Shown: one piece after another, positions 1 to 7,616 of the stretch | How positions within the stretch are numbered: position 1 is the stretch's first letter | How the letters are laid out: each line of letters opens with the position of its first letter | From: Blastocladiella britannica | Lineage: Eukaryota; Blastocladiomycota; Blastocladiomycetes; Blastocladiales; Blastocladiaceae | DNA: 15,592 bases | Assembly: GCA_025349905.2 (NCBI GenBank) | Contig: MU624969.1 | Span: 1-15,592 of the forward strand | Direction of reading: 5' to 3' | Notes under the pieces: model-generated | Database searches by the model: none | Told to the model about the DNA's origin: nothing | What the model saw: the letters and a program-made list of their open reading frames with translations, nothing else | Program-made: the position numbers and the translations under genes

Positions 1-60
1 AACATCAAAAGAAGGATCAGGATCTATCAAATGGCAAAGTTGAAAAAGAATAGATCATAC
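1..60 (-). other. 5' part of the last visible pirin intron
   Basis: On the minus strand the pirin reading frame reaches a GTATGA donor at 60..55 just after residues EPIG. The stretch to the window edge is T-rich and contains CTGAT near 14..18, which resembles a branch point. Family members continue at this point with a conserved tail (EPxxQxGPFVMN type), and the read-through frame does not encode it. The intron therefore probably continues past the left edge. An AG at 25..24 would give a 37-nt intron, shorter than any other here (52-81 nt), and a non-homologous tail, so it is disfavoured. Confidence 0.7.
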
Positions 61-835
61 CACCAATAGGCTCGCCGCCAAAGAGCACAAACCGGGTGCC
101 GTTGCCGCCGGCCGTCACATGCACCTCCGAGTCAGGCGAAGCAGCCGACGACTCGGCCGAGATGGTATCGAGCACCACCGCATCGTACTGTTTGGCATCG
201 CGGCCGCCCACCACCGCCGCGCCCTCGATCATGTACAGGAACGCGTTAAAGTTGGACGGCACCGGGATCGCCACGTGCGTGTCGGCCTCCATGGTCATGT
301 CAAAGTAGCAGATCGGCGTGAGCGTGTGCACTTTGGCATCCTTACCAAACGCCGACCCGGCAATCAGCTTGGCACGAACGCCCGACGATGGCTCGGCAAC
401 GGGCACGTCGACGCCGCGCAGTTCCTGGTACCGCGGCTCCATCATCTTGTGCTTGGCCGGCAAGTTGACCCACAGCTGGAGGCCCTGGTTCTCGTCAGCA
501 ATGGGCACCTCGGCGTGCACGATCCCGCGGCCGGCCGTCATCCACTGCAGATCACCGGGACCAATACGGCCGCGGTGGCCGGCGAAATCCTCGTGCTCAA
601 ACTCGCCCGTCAGCATGTACGTCACGGTCTCGAAACCGCGATGCGGGTGGTCCGAGAACCCGGCAGGCGGGGACACGGAAAAGTGGTCGAGCATCAGGAA
701 CGGGTCGAGGTTGCGCAGGCCGTAGGTGCCGACCGACCGCCGGACTTTTGCGCCAACGCCTTCCTCTTGCTCGATGGACTGGTAGACCTTCGTTGCGGTA
801 CGGGTGATGGTGGTGGTGTTGTTGTTCTTGGTCAT
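61..835 (-). CDS. Pirin family protein (bicupin), 3' end missing
   Basis: Pirins are small Fe(II)-binding double cupins. Family members act as transcriptional co-regulators or as quercetin dioxygenases, usually in nucleus or cytosol. The start at 835 gives about 258 codons before a splice donor. The N-terminal cupin carries the hallmark HPHRGFETVTYML block and, about 45 residues later, TAGRGIVHAE, which supply the expected metal ligands (His, His, His, Glu of the human protein). The C-terminal cupin follows (SNFNAFLYMIEGAAVVG, then RFVLFGGEPIG). Typical pirins are about 290 aa, so roughly 30 residues should lie in an exon left of the window. The gene is monocistronic, with 261 bp separating it from the 3' end of the permease behind it on the same strand. 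Family identification is firm; the substrate or regulatory partner cannot be told from sequence. Confidence 0.9.
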
Positions 836-894
836 GATGCTTTTTTGTTTTTGTGATATTCTTACTCGATTGGTGGGTTGGATGGAACGGGGAC

Positions 895-943
895 CGGCAG
901 GGCCTTTTTTAGTCGAGCAATAAGGTGGTGCCCTGCCGCAGGG
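895..943. promoter_or_regulatory. Inverted-repeat cluster in the pirin upstream region
   Basis: CGGCAGGGC at 895..903 is exactly reverse-complemented by GCCCTGCCG at 930..938. A further half-site, GCAGGG at 938..943, forms a second dyad with CCCTGC at 931..936. The cluster lies 60-108 bp upstream of the pirin start codon at 835, in the 261-bp spacer shared with the permease 3' end. It could be a binding site for a dimeric regulator or a 5'-UTR hairpin with a 26-nt loop. No specific factor is recognised. Confidence 0.35.
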
Positions 944-1096
944 GGTGCGTTTCTTCAGCAGTTCATTTTAGTCGTCAACTTTAGCTGCCCTCACAAAAGG
1001 GACACTTTTTCTCGTTCTAGTCCCTTGGCGCGAGGACCCAACTTCTCGACCAATATAAACGATAATAATATTTACAAACTATAAGCGACACTTACT

Positions 1097-2617
1097 TTAC
1101 GCGGTGGTACCAGAAACACGACTGCCACGCTGCAAGAGATAGTACGGCACGACACCTGCGGCCACAAACGCCCACGACAGCGCGCTGGGCAACACCTGGT
1201 CGGGGTCAAAGTACGGGAAGATGGACAGGAACAGCGACACGGCCATGACGAACAGAGGGGCGATCATCGGCACCACCACGGCGCCCTCCGGCGCGGGCCC
1301 GCGGCGCTTGAGCACAAACAGCGCCAGCGCCGTCATGCCGTACCACACCCACAGCGGGTACGACACGAGCGTGATGATTGTCCAAAATACGTCACCATCG
1401 GGCGGGCCCCACACCAGCGCCAGCGACAGCACCAGGTTGAACACCAGCGCGTTGAGTGGCGTGCCGGTCCGCGAGTGCACCGCCGAGAACACGGACGAAG
1501 GGAACATGAGTCCCGACTCGCCCTGGGCCTGTGCGACCCGCGACGCCGAGAACAGCGACACGTAGCTGCACGCAAACACCACCAGCGCGATGGCCGCGGT
1601 CACGATCGTGGTGCCGGTCTTGCCAAACAAGTTCGACGCCCACTGCGCGGCAACGCCCTCGGCGAGCGTCGACAGGTCCGTGTACGACAGCACCACCAGG
1701 TACGACAGATTGGCAAACAGGTACAGCACCGCCACGGTCGAAATGCCCATGACCGTCGCCTTCTTGATGTTCTTTTCCGGGTTGCGCAGCTCCGACAGCG
1801 ACGACGCAAGGTTGGCGAACCCGTCGTACGCCCACAGCACCTTGAACAGCGCGCTGGCCCAGGTGCCCGGGTTGGTCACGGTGCCCGCAAACAAATGGTC
1901 GGCCGAAAAGTTCTCGAGGTTGCGCACCTTGGGGGCCGCGCCGACTAGCACTGCCATTCCGGTCCCCGAGAAGAGCGCCAGCATCAGCACCGACATGGCC
2001 GCGACGTAGGTCAGGAACTTGCCCGCGGTCTTGTTGGATGGCACACACGCCAGGGTCTGCACGAGCAGCACGATGGTCCCGATCCACCGCTTGGTCGACT
2101 CGGCGCTGCCCAGCGCGTCCGGAAACGCGTCCGTGAGGTACTGGCCCACAAGGTATCCGAGCGACGAGCAGTACCCCGGGTTGATGAGCACCACGCGCGT
2201 CCACGAGTACATGATAGCCATGAACCGGTGGGGCTTGGTGAAGGCTGCGTCAAGGAACGGAGCGTCGCCGCCGGACTGGGTGATGCGGGAGCCGAGCTCG
2301 GCGTAGTTGAGCGATGCCACCGATGCGACCAGGGCGCCGAAAATCCACAGGAGGAGCGATGGCAGCGTCGAACCAATGAGACCGAATACCTTGCCCGGGT
2401 TGGTGAAGATCCCCGAGCCGATCATCGCGCTGGATTTGTTTATGCATCAGTTATTCGCTGTTCTTTGTTGTCCTTGTTTTTGTTCGCGGCCGTTAAACAA
2501 CGATAAGTACCCAACAATCAGCGCGGCACCCTGGAACTTGTTGAGGTGCGGCTCGCTCATCCCGCCCTTGCCTGCCGCATTGGGCAGGGTCACCTTTTCT
2601 TGATCGGTAAATGTCAT
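1097..2617 (-). CDS. Amino-acid permease, APC superfamily (LAT/SLC7-like)
   Basis: Two exons on the minus strand, 2617..2511 and 2429..1097, joined across an 81-nt intron (donor GTACTT, acceptor CAG), give 479 aa. The splice restores the diagnostic first-helix motif ALIVGAMIGSGIF, which neither exon encodes alone. Other family marks are YAELG followed by a Ser-Gly-Gly-Asp segment at the end of TM2, a TM3 block with MYSWTRVVLINPG, and GFANLASSLSELRNPEKN in the middle, typical of LAT-type exchangers and fungal methionine-type permeases. About 12 hydrophobic spans are visible and the length fits the family. It should sit in the plasma or vacuolar membrane and move amino acids; the substrate cannot be assigned. 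A GATA-motif cluster about 300 bp upstream of the start suggests nitrogen regulation. The intron falling inside the TM1 signature is worth noting for gene finders. Confidence 0.88.
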
Positions 2618-2910
2618 TTTGTTCTCGTAACTTGATGCTGGTGTTGATGTGAGGTAGTCAAGATGGGTACGAAAAGAAAAGTAAAGGACGGTGGAGGGAA
2701 ACCGGCTCGTATTTGTACGCGGACCGAAGGCTGCAGCGAAAAGCGAGAGAAAAAGAAGACAAGGCCCCTCCCTCCTCCGCCCCAATCTTGGCTGGGCGGT
2801 CCCGAAAAAAAATAGATATTTGATGAGATCGCGCGGGTATACGGGCCGCTGCAGGTTCAAAATATAACTCTGCCAGTATTTTAAGCTGCAGTCAACCTTA
2901 ACCAGCCACA

Positions 2911-2938
2911 AGATAAGATATAAGATAAATTAGATAAC
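2911..2938. promoter_or_regulatory. Cluster of four GATA motifs upstream of the permease
   Basis: Four GATA cores start at 2912, 2917, 2924 and 2933; those at 2912, 2924 and 2933 extend to GATAA. They lie about 295-325 bp upstream of the permease start codon. In fungi, clustered GATAA/GATAAG sites bind the Gln3/AreA/Nit2 class of zinc-finger factors that switch on nitrogen-scavenging permeases. Assignment to the permease rather than to the 3' side of the 7TM gene is inferred from that known regulation. Confidence 0.45.
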
Positions 2939-2957
2939 TCCGGGCTCTTCCGATGAC

Positions 2958-2983
2958 TCTTGCATATTTTTCTTGCATATTTT
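2958..2983. repeat. Perfect tandem duplication of a 13-mer
   Basis: TCTTGCATATTTT occurs at 2958..2970 and again, directly abutting, at 2971..2983. It starts 11 bp beyond the 7TM stop codon, so in the sense of that transcript the 3' UTR carries two copies of AAAATATGCAAGA. Such A/U-rich repeats could act in 3'-end formation or bind an RNA-binding protein, or they may be a simple slippage product. Confidence 0.7.
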
Positions 2984-2993
2984 CACTCACCAA

Positions 2994-4100
2994 TTATTTA
3001 GCTGGCGGAGCTGGTGGGACTGCATGAGCGATGAGATTCTGAATGTTTATGCGGATCACAGCACCCTGCTGTGCATCATCATCGACGACGGGTTGGTGAT
3101 TGGAGCGCACAACGGATGCTCGGTCATCGATGATCGCCTGCCCGTGGCGTGAATTTACTGGCCGTTGCTCGCGGTGCCCTTCGGATTGGGTCGAGACATG
3201 CAACAGCAGGGTAGACGAGAAGGTCATGACGCCAAGCAAAAACGTCTCATTGTACGGCGCCGACGCGTAAAATGGATTCGAGATGCCGAGCACGAGTGGG
3301 ACTTTCTTACATTGATCAGGTCAGTCAGCGATCCTGCAAAAAATAAAAAGTAACGCACCCCATACAACAATCAGCAGCACGATCTCCAAAATCACGTATT
3401 CGGTTGGATTGTAGTACATGCGAACATAGTGGAATTTGCGCTGCATCACGAGACTCTGCTTTGCAGCCCGCAAAAACTGCACATCCGACAGGATCGCGAC
3501 CGATCCGTACATGGCGACGCAAATGGCGTCGGTGACTCGGAACCACTTGTATAGCGGATCGTAGTATGCAACGAGGGAGACCCAGTTGGCATTCAGATAG
3601 GACATTAGGTGCGCGATACTCGAAAACCCGCCGAGGGCGAGGTAGCCCAGCGTTGCAAGGATCGGAAAGTGCTTGCCCATGACATTTTTCATCCCAGGAA
3701 GAATGATAACCGCTCGCAAGAGGATCATGTACACGAAGATGGAACCATTCAACCGTTTGGCCATGTTGGAGGCGGTGGTCAGTGGGCCCCAGCCGTCCCA
3801 GGTCCCAGAGCTGACGAACCACCCAAGATGGCAGCCAAAGTTGATCAAGTCGATCGCAATGGCAAAGAGTACGCTGATCAGTAAGCTCTTCTGCCTCCCG
3901 GTGGCACGGTACGTGTATTTGAGCGCATTATAGCTATTCCTTAATGTTAACGTATTTCCTTTTGCAAAAGATCATGATCGCGCAAATGGCGTTGCGTACA
4001 TGTGGACGTTGGTAATGAGTGATGGGATCGCCAGCGAGAGGCCCATCAGGCGGGACGCGAGCAGAATCGTGGACGGAACCGAGAGGCAGGTCGTTGACAT
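2994..4100 (-). CDS. Seven-transmembrane protein of unknown family
   Basis: Three minus-strand exons, 4100..4000, 3933..3366 and 3305..2994, give 326 aa; introns are 66 nt (donor GTACGC) and 60 nt (donor GTATGG). The first splice turns a short dead-end frame into continuous membrane protein (NVH-IYNALKY). Seven hydrophobic spans are visible, roughly at residues 10-30, 50-72, 90-115, 120-142, 155-180, 205-235 and 245-262. A polar tail of about 60 residues ends in PPAPPAK. The short N-terminus and long tail look receptor-like, but I see no DRY, NPxxY or other GPCR motif and do not recognise the family. The second donor is less certain: GTGCGT at 3359 with an acceptor ending at 3302 also keeps frame and changes only about one to three residues. 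The gene is divergent from SPT7, with 54 bp between start codons. Confidence 0.65.
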
Positions 4101-4154
4101 GTCTGCCTTTCCCAAATATTTTACAAATATTTTTTGGCCAAACACATTTGAAGT
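4101..4154. promoter_or_regulatory. 54-bp bidirectional promoter between 7TM gene and SPT7
   Basis: Only 54 bp lie between the two divergent start codons. The segment is AT-rich against its GC-rich surroundings. It contains a perfect 10-bp direct repeat, CAAATATTTT at 4113..4122 and 4124..4133, offset by 11 bp or about one helical turn. A perfect palindrome TTTGGCCAAA follows at 4133..4142. The AAATATTT cores are themselves symmetric and could serve as TATA-like elements in both directions. Both transcripts must have very short leaders or overlap at their 5' ends. Confidence 0.55.
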
Positions 4155-7100
4155 ATGCTGCCGACGCTCTTGGTACCGCTGCGGGCACCTCCGCACCCGG
4201 TGCCACCACTAACGCCCGCGCTGCTGCTTGCAGATGACCTCGTGCCCCCGTTTGAACTGCTCGCTGTCGACAGCGACGAACCCGACCCATCTGGCCACGA
4301 CGGCCAACCTGGTAATAATAACAGCGACGACAAAAACACCTCGGTGCGCATCAAGGCCGAGCCATCATCGGCAACCAACGGCAACAGCGCAGCAGACCTT
4401 GCCGCCTCGTGTGGTTCTCTGGCCAGTAGCGGCAATGGGACCAGCACGGACATGGATGACATTGCCCCGGTGGTGGTGCCCGGTCTGGCCCACCTTCGGT
4501 TCTTGCTTGGCGCCGCGTCCCGCCACTACGGCGCCGATGCGGTAGCGCCCGACGCCCCGCTGGTGCAGCTGGTGCAGTCGGCCGTGGCGCTCGCCGGCGG
4601 TCCAACGATCACGCCCGCGTCGTCGGACGGATCAGGTGTAACGCAGCGCCGGGTGTCCAAGTGGCACGATCGGCACTGGAAGAACCGCGACGTGCTCTAC
4701 GACAGCCTCGACCGCGTGATCCGGGACCTCAACCGGTCGCAGGTGCTGCGGGTCTTTGACATGCCCGTGACGGACCTGGAGGCGCCCAACTATTCGCGCA
4801 CCATTACCAACCCAATGTCGTTTGCGACCATGCGCGAGAAGCTGGCGCGCACCGAGTACCGCAACAAGATGCAGTTTGCCAGCGACATTGAGCTGATCGC
4901 CGACAACTGCATCCTGTACAATGGCATCAACTCGGTGTACGGCGGGTACGCGGACCAGCTGCGCACCAAGGCGCGTACGTTGCTTCAGCGCATCGACGAA
5001 ACGATCGAGGTGGCCCCGGCCAATGCTGACGAGCCGATTCGCACCAAGCGAGAGCACTCTGGAACGCCGTTTTCCACGTCCCAGAGCGCGCTGCCATTAT
5101 CTGCCACATCGTCTTCGTCGTCGGGAGTGGTGGGCAGTGACGCGCACCAGGTGCAGCAGCAGCAGTTGCGATGCGTCATCAAGCTTGAAGGCGGCGGGAA
5201 CGGATCCGTGGGTGAGTCTACCCCAACGCCCGTTAGTGCGAGTGCTGTACGTTCTTATTTCCTACGTTTGCCTCTACTTGGCTGACCTTGATACCAAAAT
5301 GACATGTGAAAACTAGCCCATACGATTGCATCTGGCCCCGACGACGCACGTGGCCCTGGGCCCCCCTCGTATTCCGTTCCGCGAACAGCCCAGTCTCAAA
5401 TTCGACCCAACCTGGCCACTTTCCATCATCCCACTCCCCATGCCACCGCCACCCTTGCCGCCCTCGTTTACGAACCCGCCTCATAACCGCTCCGTTACGG
5501 CAGCCCTGGCGTCACGGCGCAGCTGGCGCGCGCTCCGCATTCACTCTGTAGCGCTGCATGAAGCCCGCGCCCGTGCCGAAGCCGCTACTGCCGCCGCCGC
5601 CGCGGCTGCACTGGAAGCCGGCGGGTCGTCGTTGGGTGGTCCCACTGCCGCCATTCCAGCAGCCCCGGCCCTGGGTATTCCGAGCAATGCCATTGTTGCT
5701 CCTCCAATGTCGATCCATATCCCGCCACTCGGTGCCGCCGTATACGGCGAGGCCGAGCCGCCGTCCCCCATGACCGAGGTCCACGCGAACCAACTCATGT
5801 CCGATGGCCCCGACGTGGCGCGCGTCGAGCTCGAGACTGCACACTGGCAGCTCCGGCGCGCACTGGCTATGGTGCTGGGAGCGTCGGGGTACGACACGGT
5901 TGCGGGGGCCAGTATCATGCACGTGCTTGCGGACGTGTGGTGCGACGCGCTCATGAAGATGGCCACCGCGGCAGTCCTGGTCCGCAACGAGGTGCGGCCG
6001 CCGCTCGCGGGATCAGACTCTAACATACAGATCGACCCGGCTACACGGGATACAAGGGCACTGCAAGCGGCATTGGCTATGGGCGGATTGACGCCGCTGC
6101 AAGTGTATGACCATGCGGTGCTGGAAGTGGTCCGTGGAAGCGCACGGTTGTTGGACTTGGAGCGCCGCGTTGAGGGGAAGCGGCGGGAGGTGGAGCTTGT
6201 ACGATTTATTCTTATCTTTTTGGTGGGATGTGTTGGCTGACGGCACAATTCCATTCTCAAAGCATGAGGCCACAGGACACGCCTCGTTACCCGATGATCT
6301 CGACATGGGCTTATTTGATGACCTTTTCTCTGGGTACGCTTTTCATTTTTTGCCATCCCACCAAAGTGTATATGCTCACCATTGCAACGATCCCGAATAG
6401 CGGCGCGATCCTGGCAGGCATGCTCGGCGAGGATATATTTGGGCTCGGATCAGCGCAGCGCATTGGCAGGAAGGCGTCTGCGATCAGCGATGCGCATCTC
6501 GTGGACGTCGATGACGACGACGGGCAAGAGGCGGCAGCCAGTCTGGGCCCTGCGCTCTCGAACACTCGCTCCACAGGCCGACGACGACTTCACCAGGAGG
6601 ACGAATGTGGCGAGTGGCGCGTCGTGGTGTGGGCTCGGAAACCAGTCGTCGCAGCGGGAGAGGAGAGTCCCGCGGCACTCGAATCCTCTGTCGCGCCGCC
6701 CGAACCAGTGGAGCCTCCAGCTCCAGGGGTGGTGGTGGGTGATGCGACTGGGAGCAGCACAGCGGAGACCGCAGCAGCTGAGGTGACCGATGCGGACTCG
6801 GGAGGCATTGATCTGCTCGACGACTTGGATCTCATGGACGTGGACGTTCCTCCACCGCTGCCAGTGCCAGACGACACTGCAACGACAGTGGATGAGGTAG
6901 CGGTGGTGGTGGCTGCAGGTGAGTTGGCTCCGTCCTTGACCGCGGTCGATGCCATTACCTCCGCCACTTCCGACACGGCCGTCCCCACCACCGCCGCTGC
7001 ACCCACCGTACTCGACGCAAACGAGCCAATAGCGCCACCACCACCACCACCACCACCACCAGTGGCAGCGCCAACCAAAGCCGAGCGAATCCCAGTGGCG

Positions 7101-7382
7101 GTCCCGGCGCTTTCCGAAGCGCGCGCGACAGCGACCCCGCGCCCCGTGATTGGACTGTTGGCGGCGTGGTACGAGTCGCATCCTCGGTTCAACCAGCTCA
7201 ACGACGGCGTCTCGTTCAAGGAGGATCCGTACGATCTGACTGGGATGTTCCCATCGGTTATACGCGAGTTCAAAGCGCGGCTGAACGACCGGCAGCAGCG
7301 TGCGCTCGAGGCGGTGGAGGGGAAGGCGGATGATCTAGCAGCAAAGAGGCCTCCTGGCGGCGGGCTGAAGCGACGACGTTGA
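4155..7382 (+). CDS. SPT7: SAGA complex subunit Spt7 (bromodomain plus histone fold)
   Basis: Four exons, 4155..5246, 5317..6198, 6263..6333 and 6401..7382, give 1008 aa; introns are 70, 64 and 67 nt with donors GTACGT, GTACGA and GTACGC. Residues about 170-285 form a bromodomain: LEAPNYSRTITNPM, then the acetyl-lysine-contacting Asn256 in NCILYNG. Residues about 535-600 (HWQLRRALAMVLGASGYDT...) form the bromodomain-associated histone fold that pairs with Taf10 in yeast SAGA. Residues about 692-697 (GEDIFG) recall the GEDFFGF segment of yeast Spt7. This order is diagnostic of fungal Spt7, the scaffold holding the SAGA core together in the nucleus; BRD7/9-type proteins lack the histone fold. 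The N-terminal 160 residues are low complexity. The C-terminal third is Ala/Pro/acidic with nine consecutive prolines at 894-902 and a basic end. Exon 3 is only 71 nt and is the least secure part, though frame and sense are maintained. Confidence 0.85.
7035..7061 (+). repeat. (CCA)9 microsatellite in SPT7
   Basis: Nine perfect CCA triplets in frame encode nine prolines within the disordered C-terminal region of Spt7. Shorter CCA/ACC runs occur in the next two genes: five CCA at 7842..7856 in BRE1, giving polyproline, and an ACC run just after the septin start, giving threonines. Length polymorphism between strains is likely. Confidence 0.9.
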
Positions 7383-7616
7383 ATGATTTCTCTCTTGAAC
7401 AATTCCTTCCGATTATTGGTCGCGCGCTCGCTCGCTTCGTATTTCAACTCACATTTTTTACTCGTACCAAAGTACGTTCCAGTCATTGACCTCACTCCTT
7501 GGTTGGGCCCTTCTCTTTGATCCTGGCCGAGGCCGTCCACTCTGCCCGCACTATATCGCAACGCCAACGTCAACAAATTCAATAACATTCATAGCATCTT
7601 AAGAAACCGATATACG

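Larger units (their letters stand above)
2618..2993. other. Intergenic spacer: permease upstream region and 7TM 3' flank
   Basis: This 376-bp spacer separates the permease start (2617) from the stop of the 7TM gene (2994), both on the minus strand. It holds a pyrimidine-rich run around 2764..2784 (G-rich on the transcribed permease side), an inverted CCAAT at about 2782..2786, four GATA motifs at 2912..2936 and a tandem 13-bp repeat next to the 7TM stop. A reading frame of 154 codons crosses part of it on the minus strand, but its only supported portion is the permease first exon. No RNA gene was recognised. Confidence 0.6.

Noticed and set aside
24..60. A 37-nt intron in pirin ending at the AG at 25..24
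   Set aside because: Shorter than all other introns in the window and the following residues do not match the pirin tail.
119..856. 245-codon plus-strand ORF opposite the pirin gene
   Set aside because: Its protein is His/Arg/Val-rich with no recognisable domain; it is an antisense shadow of the well-conserved pirin frame in GC-rich DNA.
878..1084. 68-codon plus-strand ORF in the pirin/permease spacer
   Set aside because: Short, no similarity seen, crosses the inverted-repeat promoter region; nothing supports translation.
1392..2204. 270-codon minus-strand ORF inside the permease
   Set aside because: Overlaps the permease in another frame; composition (Gly/Arg/Val/His-rich) is typical of a GC-driven shadow.
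2764..2784. Possible G-quadruplex on the minus strand upstream of the permease
   Set aside because: Only three G-runs of three or more with two GG pairs between; too weak to report as a structure.
4155..5285. Reading the bromodomain protein as a stand-alone BRD7/9-like gene ending at 5285
   Set aside because: The frame continues through a good GTACGT donor and CTAG acceptor into an exon with the bromodomain-associated histone fold, the Spt7 order.
6590..7588. 332-codon minus-strand ORF opposite SPT7 exon 4 and its 3' flank
   Set aside because: Ser/Thr/Gly low-complexity protein that mirrors the Ala/Pro/Val-rich Spt7 tail; no domain and no splice or start support.
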